This document shows, one piece after another, positions 8,619 through 16,704 of a stretch of DNA of 64,000 nucleotides (positions are counted from its first letter, which is position 1; the number at the start of each line of letters is the position of its first letter). The notes below the pieces were generated by a model. The model had not been told where the DNA came from and ran no database searches. It saw only the letters and a list, made by a program, of their open reading frames with translations. Source of the DNA: Bifidobacterium sp. ESL0800 (lineage in GTDB: Bacteria; Actinomycetota; Actinomycetes; Actinomycetales; Bifidobacteriaceae); contig NZ_CP113913.1 in NCBI RefSeq assembly GCF_029395355.1, positions 186,001-250,000 on the forward strand, written 5' to 3'. A program made the translations under genes and the position numbers.

Positions 8619-8894
8619 ATGACGATGAGCAAACGTGATAAGGAACTGCTGAAGCAGTTCGGTATGACCCAAAAGCAGGTTGAAACAAATGCGGAGCAGG
8701 CAGAATCGGAAATGCTTGACGATGGACTGAGGGGTCACGTCTATTATGGTCTGCATCTCGACCATGGTGACGAGCACATGGTGAACATCAGCCTGAGAAT
8801 TCCGAAATCCATTCTTGATATGGTGGATACAGAGGCAAAGAAGTACCACATCAGTCGTAGTGAATATATGCGTCGCCGGCTCTCCGCTGCGTAG
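8619..8894 (+). CDS. Ribbon-helix-helix (CopG-like) putative antitoxin
   Basis: A 91-residue protein. The C-terminal segment VNISLRIPKSILDMVD..AKKYHISRSEYMRRRL is a typical ribbon-helix-helix DNA-binding domain (about 54-89); the N-terminal 50 residues are acidic and could mask the partner protein. GAGGAG at 8607-8612 lies 6 nt before the ATG; an in-frame ATG at 8625 is possible. Having the DNA-binding antitoxin second fits a BrnT/BrnA-like arrangement and autoregulation at 8333-8350. Confidence 0.65.
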   Translation: MTMSKRDKELLKQFGMTQKQVETNAEQAESEMLDDGLRGHVYYGLHLDHGDEHMVNISLRIPKSILDMVDTEAKKYHISRSEYMRRRLSAA

Positions 8895-8952
8895 CGGAAA
8901 CTTGCTTCATTGTGCTGAAATGAAGTCTCTGGTTGTTTGAACCCATACACTC

Positions 8953-9687
8953 TCACACGATTCGGCGGTCGGCGGCCCAGCGGGTCAGCTCGGTGCGGTT
9001 CGAGAGCTGGAGCTTTTTCAGCACGGCGCTGACGTGGGTCTCCACCGTCTTGATGGAGATGAACAGTTCCGCCGCGATCTCCTTGTAGGTGTAGCCGCGC
9101 GCGATGAGGCGCATGACCTCCTGCTCGCGATGGGAGAGCTTGTCGAGCTCGTCGTCGTGCTCGGCCGCCCCCGCGCCTTGGAAGGTCGAGAGCACGAAAC
9201 CGGCCAGTTTTGGCGAGAAGACGGCATAACCTTCGTTCACCTGGATGATCGAGGAGATCAGGTCGCCGCCGCTGATGGTTTTGGTGACGTAGCCGCGTGC
9301 GCCCGCGCGGATGACCGCGCCGACATCTTTCGGCGAATCGGAGACGGAAAGCGCGAGAAACGCCGAATCGGGGGAGAGCGGGTGCGATTTGAGCAGGATT
9401 TCCGCGCCACCACCGCCCTCGCCGCCGGGCACGTGGACGTCGAGCAGTACCACGTCGGGTTTGGTGGCCGCGATCATCGCCACCGAACCCTCCACGTCCG
9501 GCGCCTGACCGACGATGGTGAAATGCGGGCTCAGCGTGGCGATGACCCCGGCGCGGAACATCTCGTGATCGTCGACCACGGCTATGCGGATGCCGTGATT
9601 GTCGCTTTCGGCCTTATTCCTGTTGGCGGAAGCTGGGTCCGTACCTGCGTTCTGCCTTGTCTGGATGTCATCGTTCATTGCGTTCAT
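8953..9687 (-). CDS. NarL/LuxR-family response regulator (PspC-kinase partner)
   Basis: A 244-residue two-component regulator. The receiver domain (about 32-155) shows VVDDHEMF, the phospho-accepting Asp in VVLLDVHVPG and the switch Lys in YVTKTI. The LuxR helix-turn-helix (about 180-244) shows LSHREQEVMRLIARG and KTVETHVSAVLKKL. A Gly-rich insertion (GGEGGGG) follows the phosphorylation site. It overlaps the stop codon of the upstream sensor kinase, so they form one operon. Family members with this kinase type answer cell-envelope stress. Confidence 0.93.
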   Translation of the reverse strand: MNAMNDDIQTRQNAGTDPASANRNKAESDNHGIRIAVVDDHEMFRAGVIATLSPHFTIVGQAPDVEGSVAMIAATKPDVVLLDVHVPGGEGGGGAEILLKSHPLSPDSAFLALSVSDSPKDVGAVIRAGARGYVTKTISGGDLISSIIQVNEGYAVFSPKLAGFVLSTFQGAGAAEHDDELDKLSHREQEVMRLIARGYTYKEIAAELFISIKTVETHVSAVLKKLQLSNRTELTRWAADRRIV

Positions 9688-11219
9688 TGCCGGTATGCCT
9701 CTGTATTCGTCTCTTCTGCCATTGTGCCATCAGCGCTGCCGTTTTCTTTCGGTATCGGCATGGTCATATGCACCTCCGTGCCCCAATGCGGCCGAGAGAC
9801 GATCTTGACACTGCCGCCGCGCCGTTCGATGCGGCCGATGATGGATTGGCGGATGCCGAGCCGGTCGGGCGGAATGGCGTCCTGATCGAACCCGTCGCCG
9901 TGATCGCGCACGAAGACCTCGGCCTGCGCTCCTCCGACCTCGCAGTAGACGGAAATCGGTTCCGCGCCGTGCTGCACGGCGTTGAGCATGGCCTGTTCGC
10001 TGGCGTTCAGCAACGCGTCGGTCTGGGCGCTGGGCCGTGTATCGCCGACGCTCACCACGTCGATCGGTTCGCCGAATTCGTCCTCGATATGCGCCGCGAT
10101 CTCTTTGAGGCCCGAACTCACTGAACGGTCGGAGGGGATGCGTTCCTGATAGAGCCACCGGCGCAGCTCGCGCTCCTGCTTGCGGGCCAGGGTGAAGACG
10201 GTTTTGGGCTCGTCGCTGTGCAGCTGGATGAGGGCGAGGGTCTGCAGCACGCCGTCGTGCAGGTGGGCGGTCATGTCGGCGCGTTCCTCCTCGCGCTCCT
10301 TCAGTGCGTGCTCGTGGCTCAGTTCGTGAATGAACCGGTTGGCCAGCGGGATGATGGCCAGCGCCACCCCGGCCAGCAGCGCCACTCCGGCGATTGCAGC
10401 GGAAAAGGGGAGATGATGGCTGAATGTCTCGGAATCGGCGCAAACGAAATAGCCCAGGGCCATCAGCGCCACGCCGATAAGCAGATAACGTATCTGCCCG
10501 TCCTCGGCGTTGAAACGGATCCAGGCCACGCCGATGCCGCAAAGGGCCATGAAGATGCCGAAGGTGAGGTCGCTGGGCAACGGGCTCAATTCCAGGATTA
10601 CGGCCAATGCGATCAACACGATTCCTGCAAGCGCGATAATCGAGGGTTTTGAAGCGTTCTTGAATGCCTGGGCGAGGTTTTCCGGGCCGTTGCCCGATTC
10701 GTCGCCTGGTTCGCTTTCGGTGCCGGCGTTGTCGTTGGTCGTGTCGGATGCGGCGGAAGGCGATGAGAAACGTTGGGCCGTCTGTCGCGAGATGTCGGCG
10801 GCGGCCGCATTGGATGTATTGAAACCATCGAAAGTTTCGTATTGACCGTTTGCCGTATGGTCGATATTCCCGTATGACAATGGCGCATGTTCGTTCTTCC
10901 ATGCTGCCTCGCGCTGTTGCTGTTCGGCGGTAAGCGGGTCTCCGGCGGGAACGAACGCCCACAAAAAGATATAGGCCGCGATGCCGGCGCCGAACAGAAA
11001 CGTTGCTGCTATAAACGCGAGGCGAATCCAGACCACCGGAACGCCAAGATGAAGGCTCAGCCCCCGGCATACCCCGCAGAAGATGCGTTTCTTTTTGGGC
11101 CTGAGCAGGGGCAGACGTCGCTTCGGAGTCACAGGGAATCCGCCGGACGGCGCATATCGATTCCACGCGTAGGTCTGCTGGCGTGGTCGGTTGTCCGGCT
11201 CGTGATTCGATGGCTTCAT
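9684..11219 (-). CDS. Sensor histidine kinase with N-terminal PspC domain
   Basis: About 511 residues. The N-terminal PspC domain (KKRIFCGVCRGLSLHLG...) is followed by several membrane segments, then a HisKA_3 dimerisation region with the phospho-acceptor His in TAHLHDGVLQTL, and an HATPase domain (LLNASEQAMLNAVQHG, RDHGDGF). This architecture belongs to the LiaS-like/PspC envelope-stress sensors of actinobacteria. The start is uncertain: ATG 11219 has GGAGG only 1 nt before it, an in-frame ATG lies at 11234, and an internal GTG (VTPKRRL) just before the PspC domain has a better-spaced GGCGGA. Divergent from the PspC membrane protein gene, with a shared palindrome between them. Confidence 0.9.
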   Translation of the reverse strand: MKPSNHEPDNRPRQQTYAWNRYAPSGGFPVTPKRRLPLLRPKKKRIFCGVCRGLSLHLGVPVVWIRLAFIAATFLFGAGIAAYIFLWAFVPAGDPLTAEQQQREAAWKNEHAPLSYGNIDHTANGQYETFDGFNTSNAAAADISRQTAQRFSSPSAASDTTNDNAGTESEPGDESGNGPENLAQAFKNASKPSIIALAGIVLIALAVILELSPLPSDLTFGIFMALCGIGVAWIRFNAEDGQIRYLLIGVALMALGYFVCADSETFSHHLPFSAAIAGVALLAGVALAIIPLANRFIHELSHEHALKEREEERADMTAHLHDGVLQTLALIQLHSDEPKTVFTLARKQERELRRWLYQERIPSDRSVSSGLKEIAAHIEDEFGEPIDVVSVGDTRPSAQTDALLNASEQAMLNAVQHGAEPISVYCEVGGAQAEVFVRDHGDGFDQDAIPPDRLGIRQSIIGRIERRGGSVKIVSRPHWGTEVHMTMPIPKENGSADGTMAEETNTEAYRQ

Positions 11220-11269
11220 ACCTCCATTGTGCATGGTTTTGCGGATTTCGGGGTGCGTTACGGAAAAAA

Positions 11270-11296
11270 TCAGGGTTAAATCAGGGTGTTCCCTGA
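11270..11296. promoter_or_regulatory. Candidate operator in the divergent PspC-kinase/PspC-protein promoter region
   Basis: TCAGGG (11281-11286) and CCCTGA (11291-11296) form a perfect palindrome around TGTT, with a further ATCAGGG immediately upstream (11270-11276). It lies between the two divergent genes and about 25 bp before a TGTAAT -10 (11320-11325), where a response regulator could act on both directions. Confidence 0.5.
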
Positions 11297-11331
11297 CCCT
11301 TTTGTGCGTTGCGGGATGCTGTAATGGAACC

Positions 11332-13278
11332 ATGAGCAACAACATGTACGGCGGCTACCAACAGCCTGCCAATATGAGCAATCCCGTGCCTCCTCGGCAC
11401 GACAAGGTCGACCGTTTCTTCGCCTGGATCCGCGGCAGCGGCCTGATGCGCGGCAACAACCGCTGGATCGCCGGGGTATGCGACGGCATCGCGGTGCGCT
11501 ACGGGCTGAGCCCCGTTTTCGTGCGTGCCGTCGTCGCCGCCTCCACGCTGGCCTTCGGCTTCGGCGCGGCCTTCTACGCGGCGGCGTGGGTGCTGCTGCC
11601 GGATTGCCGTGACGGCAGGATCTCCGGCGAGGAACTGGTGTACGGTCATTGGCAATGGTCATTGCTCGGCCCGATTATCTTCATCCTTATTGCGGTCGTC
11701 TCGCCTGGGGTCGGCGTGTTGCTCGCCCTCATCGCCGTAGCGGTGCTGTTGATCATGATCAACAGTCTTGCCAACAAGGCGCAGCGGCAGCGCGGAGCGA
11801 CGTTTGTTAACAACGGTCGGGAAACGCAATATCAAGGCCCGTGGCAGCAGCCTTCGCAGGGCCAATATCGTCAGCCGGGGCCGATGCCTTATAGTCCATC
11901 CGGCAACGTAAACCAGACTTTTTATGCGAATGCGCAGCCCTCTCCGTATGCGCCACAGCCTACCGACCAAAGCCAGAGCAACGCGCGAACCCAATCCCAA
12001 GGAACCAACGAGGCGACGTTTCGTGAATCGGAAGGCATGAAGTCGGGCGACCGTTTTGACGGTGCTGCTGGTGCCAATGCTGCTGATGCCAATGCGTATC
12101 AGAACGATTTCGGCGTGAATCTGGATACCTCGCGAGGCACGGCCGGTGATGCCGGTTCCTCGCGCCGGCCGACTTCGCCTTTTGCCAGCGGCCCGTCGCA
12201 GGCTTATGCCGCGCCGCCCACGTATATGGCCGAGTCGGCGAAATCCTATCGGGAAAACATCGCCCAGAACGCCGCGAAAACGTGGGGGTCGAGGCGGGCG
12301 AAACGCAAGCCGGCCGGTTTCGTGGTCGTTCTGCTCGCTCTTGGCGGCATCCTGCTCTCGGGTGCGCTGGTTGCAATACAATGCTTCAGCAACGGCGGAT
12401 ACATGGGCACGATTTTCCAATACGGAACGTTCTGGATCGGCGGGGTGCTGATAGCGCTCGGCGTGCTCATTGCCATACTCGGCTTGGCCGGGCATCGTGC
12501 CGGAGGTCTGCACCCGATGGTCTGGATTGCCGCGTTTGTGGCGGTGGTCTTCCTTATCGGCGATATCGGATATTCCGCGGTACTGACCGGTTCGGAGCAG
12601 CAAAGCCAGGGCTATCACCAGATTGATGTCAGCGGTTTCAAAGCCATCGATGCCAGTAACGACCGACAATTGAAAAAACTGGCGCAGGGGACTGCGGTTA
12701 AAGGCCGCCGGCTTGACGACGATGCGGTGAACATCGACTTCAGCGATTACGCCAAAACACATGGCAAGCACGAGGTCACGTTGAGAGACGGCAGCACCGT
12801 TCAGTCCGGTTGCCCGACCGGGACCATTCACCTGACCGACAGGCAGGCGACGGTTTTCGTCACCTTGCCTGCGGGGTGTTCCTACGAGCTCAGCCATGAA
12901 TCCGACGCAAGAGTCGATGGCAGCGTGATGGGTGTTGATGTGGATGACGGGGAAATCATCATCAACGGGGTGTATGCAGGCAGCGAAATCGGCACAAGAT
13001 CGCTGGGCAGTGGCTATGTCGCCATCGGCCGAAATATGCAGGTCGGCATCGGTGGGATGAGCTATCAGCGCATCGGTTACGGCAGCGGCTATGGCAACGA
13101 TCAGGACTACCAATGGTTCGCTCTCAACAAGAAGATGCCGAAGAACGGGCCGGAACTCACGATTGACGCCCCCTATATCATCGAGGGGCGCGTCACGGTG
13201 CAGTATCCCGCCGAAAGCACGGTGCCGAGTTATGCGCAGTTCGTCAAAGGCAAGACAACGGGAGCGTGGATGCGATGA
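11332..13278 (+). CDS. PspC-domain membrane protein
   Basis: A 648-residue membrane protein. Residues about 25-85 form a PspC domain (WIAGVCDGIAVRYGL, then a membrane helix ending WVLLPD). A hydrophobic pair at about 105-145, a Gln/Pro/Ser/Asn-rich linker, three more membrane helices (about 325-415) and an outward-facing C-terminal region of about 230 residues follow. The start is ATG 11332, preceded by TGTAAT 6 nt upstream with no ribosome-binding site, suggesting a leaderless mRNA; the longer upstream reading frame (from 11227) is unsupported. It probably works with the divergent kinase as an envelope-stress effector or modulator. Confidence 0.85.
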   Translation: MSNNMYGGYQQPANMSNPVPPRHDKVDRFFAWIRGSGLMRGNNRWIAGVCDGIAVRYGLSPVFVRAVVAASTLAFGFGAAFYAAAWVLLPDCRDGRISGEELVYGHWQWSLLGPIIFILIAVVSPGVGVLLALIAVAVLLIMINSLANKAQRQRGATFVNNGRETQYQGPWQQPSQGQYRQPGPMPYSPSGNVNQTFYANAQPSPYAPQPTDQSQSNARTQSQGTNEATFRESEGMKSGDRFDGAAGANAADANAYQNDFGVNLDTSRGTAGDAGSSRRPTSPFASGPSQAYAAPPTYMAESAKSYRENIAQNAAKTWGSRRAKRKPAGFVVVLLALGGILLSGALVAIQCFSNGGYMGTIFQYGTFWIGGVLIALGVLIAILGLAGHRAGGLHPMVWIAAFVAVVFLIGDIGYSAVLTGSEQQSQGYHQIDVSGFKAIDASNDRQLKKLAQGTAVKGRRLDDDAVNIDFSDYAKTHGKHEVTLRDGSTVQSGCPTGTIHLTDRQATVFVTLPAGCSYELSHESDARVDGSVMGVDVDDGEIIINGVYAGSEIGTRSLGSGYVAIGRNMQVGIGGMSYQRIGYGSGYGNDQDYQWFALNKKMPKNGPELTIDAPYIIEGRVTVQYPAESTVPSYAQFVKGKTTGAWMR

Positions 13279-14015
13279 CAATGAGCAGCGAATCGAATGC
13301 GAACAGGGAGAACGATATGACGGATTCTGCAACCGACAACGATATTACTGAGACTGTCGCTATGCCAGCCCAGAATGCCAGCGCTGACGTTGCTGCCGCC
13401 GATACCGAAGTCATGCCGAATCAGAGGGCTGATAATGACGTGACAGAGGCCATCCCGGCTTCGGTCAATAGTCTCGATATGGCTGAAGCTGAAGATGATA
13501 ATCACACAAACAGGGATAATCCTGCAAATGATGCGTCGACGGCGGCAGAGACTGAGACCGAAGACGAAACCGGGGCTGGCAGCGAGGCCGGAACGAAAAC
13601 ATGGACAGGAGCCGGGACGGAAGCTGGTGGCGCTACCGCGAAGATGCCGCGACAGGGCGGATACGTGCCGCCGTCGAACTTCGCCACCGGTGGTTCCGCT
13701 CCATCTGGCGCCTACGTGCGTGTGCCGCGCGACGTGCCGCCGCAGATGCCGAAGCCGCAGCCGCCGGCCGGGCCGAGCAAGGCGACCATTGTACTGAGCC
13801 TGCTGCCGCTGTTTTTGGGAGCGTTGATGCTGATTGTCGGCTCGGCGTTTCCGATGGTCTTCGCGCCGATACCCGGGGGCGTCGATGTGCGCTCGCTGAT
13901 CGCCATCGGCATCGTTGCGCTGGGCGGGTTGCTGATTGCGCTGGCGGTGCTGCTCGGCTTGGCGTCGCTGATTCATCAAGGCGCGGCAAAATGGAGGGCC
14001 AGAAGGCGGCGATAA
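13275..14015 (+). CDS. Small membrane protein with long disordered N-terminus
   Basis: A 246-residue protein. The first 165 residues are Ala/Thr/Glu/Asp-rich and then Pro-rich, without visible domains; two membrane helices follow (about 170-195 and 205-230) and the tail is Arg-rich (WRARRRR). The ATG overlaps the stop of the PspC gene (ATGA), so it is translationally coupled and belongs to the same operon. I do not recognise a family. An accessory role in PspC signalling is an inference from the coupling only. Confidence 0.75.
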   Translation: MTMSSESNANRENDMTDSATDNDITETVAMPAQNASADVAAADTEVMPNQRADNDVTEAIPASVNSLDMAEAEDDNHTNRDNPANDASTAAETETEDETGAGSEAGTKTWTGAGTEAGGATAKMPRQGGYVPPSNFATGGSAPSGAYVRVPRDVPPQMPKPQPPAGPSKATIVLSLLPLFLGALMLIVGSAFPMVFAPIPGGVDVRSLIAIGIVALGGLLIALAVLLGLASLIHQGAAKWRARRRR

Positions 14016-14043
14016 GTCGTGGTGAATCAAAGCCGATATATTG

Positions 14044-14083
14044 AATGCCGGTGCAGCGAGGGTGACGTTGCGCCGGCATTTTG
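14044..14083. terminator. Terminator between convergent genes
   Basis: AATGCCGG (14044-14051) pairs with CCGGCATT (14073-14080) and is followed by TTG on the plus strand. It lies between the PspC operon and the convergent hydrolase gene. Confidence 0.75.
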
Positions 14084-14087
14084 TGGG

Positions 14088-15845
14088 TTATAGGGCATAA
14101 AGCCCGAAGAACGCCATCAGTATCAGTGAAGCCGCCGATGCGATGACGCACAGAGCTGCGGCGACGAAGTGCGCGGGAGTCCAGAAACCTTGGGGCTGTT
14201 CGTCTCTTGGATCCTTGCTGCCGTGCGAACGCCACAGTTCCATGATCAGCCAGGTGACCAGGGCGACGTTGACCAAGGCGATGATTTGCAACAGCACCCA
14301 GCCCCAGCTGAGCAGCGTTCCGCGCGAAGTCAACGTCAAGGCCGATTTTGCCGCGATCATGACGTACGTGAAAAAGGCGGCGATTGACAACACCGCGCAG
14401 CAGTCATTCAAGGCCAACGCTGCTGTGAGCTGATGCGGGAAGCGGCTGCGGGCGGTATCGCCTTGAGAGGGTCGAGCCTCGGCGGTTTGCCTCGAAGATT
14501 GGTTGGTAATATTCCTGTCGGTCAGGCTCGAGGAATCTCGCTTGGCGCGTTTGTTTAAATTCCTCAATGCAATACAAATACCGATGATTCCTGTCATGGC
14601 AACGCACAACGCAATCACCGTCAACAGCGTCAATATCGTGCCCAGCGACCCGATAAGTCCTGGCTTGACGCTGGATGGAACGCCGAAGCGTTGTTGTGGT
14701 TGGCTTCCGGCGATCTGTGGCGTAGCCCAATCGCTCGCTTTGGTGCCGGCGGCGATGGCGTTGGTCCAATCCTCGAGGTCGTGTGTATAGTGCGTGTCGA
14801 GCGGCAGGCCAGGCACGGAAGTGTGCGCGCCGACGCGCATCTGGTGATTGGCGTGGTAATAGCGCACGAGCACGTTCTTGTTGCCGGCGGCGCCCGCGCC
14901 GTCGATGATGTCGGCGGCTCCCTGCTCGATGGGCATGGAAAGGTCGTCGGTGCCGAAGCTGATAAGCAAGGGCATCGTGAGGTCCTTCAAGTAGCGTTCG
15001 GCGGGAAAATCGGCATATTGCAGCCCGAGCGGGGCGAAATCGAGACTGACGAACTTGTCGACGTCGCGGTTGAGGCCCTTGGGTGCGCCGATATAGTCGA
15101 CGTAGGTGTTGGCGGCCATGGCCATCTGCCGGCGCCCCGAAACCGCCGGCGGCGAGGTCAGCATCATGAAGGGGATGGCGCCGGGGTGGCGGTGCGCCAT
15201 GGCCTCGGCGACCCACGTGCCTTCGGATTCCGCGTAGACGCCGGCGTGCGTAGGGTCCACGTCGGGTTGCGCGCGCAGAGTCTTGAGCGAGGTCATGTAG
15301 TCTTCGGCCATCGCATAATAGTCGCGGTGGAAGGTGGTGTAGGTGTCGAGGCGTTTGTCGGGCACAAGCGTGACGATGCCCGCCGAACTCATGGCCGAGG
15401 CGATGTCGCCGTAGACCTCGCTGGCTTTGCCGGTGCCTGCTCCATGGATGAACAATGTCGCTGGCCGTAAACCGGGTGCACCGATGGGGGAGCGCAGGAT
15501 GGCGTTGATGGTCACGTTCGGGGCGAGCCTGATGCGCAGGTTTTCGGCTTTTACCTGATAGGTGCCTTCCTGATCGGTGTTGAGAACGTTTTTGGGATCG
15601 GTGCCGATGCCGGTTTTCCCGGCTTGAATATCAGTATTGTGGGCGTTGCCGGTATCTTCTGCCAATGCGTTCGCTTCTGCCGTGTCGCGGGCCTGTATGG
15701 CGGAATCTGCCGAAGCCACCTTGATATGCTGCGTCAACGGTTTCACGCTCCACGGCGTCGTCATTGCGGTGCCCAGTGCCGTCAAAACGGCGACAAGGGC
15801 GACAAAGACGGCCAGAGAGGGCAGGAATCGTTTCAGCAATCGCAT
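14088..15845 (-). CDS. Membrane-anchored alpha/beta hydrolase with C-terminal membrane domain
   Basis: About 585 residues. An N-terminal membrane anchor is followed by an extracytoplasmic alpha/beta-hydrolase domain with LFIHGAGTGKAS (oxyanion region), nucleophile Ser in VYAESEGTW, acid in FGTDDLSMP and His in YHANHQM. Four hydrophobic segments in the last 170 residues make an additional membrane domain uncommon for this fold. The closest general resemblance is to dienelactone-hydrolase/prolyl-oligopeptidase-like esterases; the substrate is unknown. The preferred start is ATG 15845, with TAGAGT 7 nt upstream (leaderless); a GTG at 15854 is the alternative. Confidence 0.75.
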   Translation of the reverse strand: MRLLKRFLPSLAVFVALVAVLTALGTAMTTPWSVKPLTQHIKVASADSAIQARDTAEANALAEDTGNAHNTDIQAGKTGIGTDPKNVLNTDQEGTYQVKAENLRIRLAPNVTINAILRSPIGAPGLRPATLFIHGAGTGKASEVYGDIASAMSSAGIVTLVPDKRLDTYTTFHRDYYAMAEDYMTSLKTLRAQPDVDPTHAGVYAESEGTWVAEAMAHRHPGAIPFMMLTSPPAVSGRRQMAMAANTYVDYIGAPKGLNRDVDKFVSLDFAPLGLQYADFPAERYLKDLTMPLLISFGTDDLSMPIEQGAADIIDGAGAAGNKNVLVRYYHANHQMRVGAHTSVPGLPLDTHYTHDLEDWTNAIAAGTKASDWATPQIAGSQPQQRFGVPSSVKPGLIGSLGTILTLLTVIALCVAMTGIIGICIALRNLNKRAKRDSSSLTDRNITNQSSRQTAEARPSQGDTARSRFPHQLTAALALNDCCAVLSIAAFFTYVMIAAKSALTLTSRGTLLSWGWVLLQIIALVNVALVTWLIMELWRSHGSKDPRDEQPQGFWTPAHFVAAALCVIASAASLILMAFFGLYAL

Positions 15846-15920
15846 GCGTGCCACTCTAACGCACCGCTCATATCTTTACGCCTACTGTCGCAACCCGCTC
15901 CATGCGGCTCTGTGCCACGC

Positions 15921-16589
15921 TTACTGCTGCAACGCTTCGGCATCGTCGAGCGACTTGAATCCGCCGAGCAGCACGGTGTTGCGGATGGTCTCTTCGGTGA
16001 GGTTTCGCTTGGCCGTAGCGAGGCTGGTGATGAAGTCCTGATAGAGGCCGAACGTCTTGTCGGAATAGGTGCCGAGCTCACCGCGCAGGTAGGTCTCGAA
16101 CGACGTGTTTTCGTGGGTGTCTTCGGCCGTGCGCAGCACGCGCATCTCACGGCCGAGCTTGGGGTAGCGGCCGCGGAAATCGTCGGCCCACGCCACTTGC
16201 TGCGCGATGACCTTTTCCTGAGCCGCCTTGCGTTCGGCGGAACGCGCAGGAATGTACGGCTCGATGTTGGCGTGGTATTCCTCCGGCCAGGTCGAAATCA
16301 TCATGCGGCCATATTTTTCGGTGATGAGGTTGCGGCCGATGCGATCCGCTTCGTCGAGATCGTCGGCATAGCTTTCCAGCAGTGGCACCGGCCAGGTGGC
16401 GAACTGGCTGAGACGCATCTGGTGGAAGGTCGGCCAATTGCCTTGGCAGGCCGCGCGTCCGCCCTCGTTGTCGGTCTTCTGGAACTGGTTCCACTCGTGC
16501 TTCACCACGCGTTCCATCAACTCGATCCGAGCCTGATCCTCGGCGGAAGTGTCCGTCGGCGTCTCTGGCCTCGTTGCGTTTTCAGTCAT
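15921..16589 (-). CDS. DUF4125 family protein
   Basis: A 222-residue cytoplasmic protein, with features such as VKHEWNQFQKTDNEGGRAACQGNWPTF that I recognise as the DUF4125 family. The start at ATG 16589 is supported by GAAGAAAAGAG upstream; an upstream ATG at 16643 lacks a site. It lies about 115 bp downstream of a TPR-DUF4037 gene on the same strand, a pairing known across Gram-positive bacteria but functionally undescribed to my knowledge. No catalytic motif is evident. Confidence 0.8.
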   Translation of the reverse strand: MTENATRPETPTDTSAEDQARIELMERVVKHEWNQFQKTDNEGGRAACQGNWPTFHQMRLSQFATWPVPLLESYADDLDEADRIGRNLITEKYGRMMISTWPEEYHANIEPYIPARSAERKAAQEKVIAQQVAWADDFRGRYPKLGREMRVLRTAEDTHENTSFETYLRGELGTYSDKTFGLYQDFITSLATAKRNLTEETIRNTVLLGGFKSLDDAEALQQ

Positions 16590-16704
16590 CGTTGCTCTTT
16601 TCTTCGATATGTCCGTCTCACATATCGTTGTTGACTCATTCATTGATGTGCTGCCATCAACTCTAGTGGTTTTACAATGTATTGCGTTCAGCGCGTTTAT
16701 GGGT

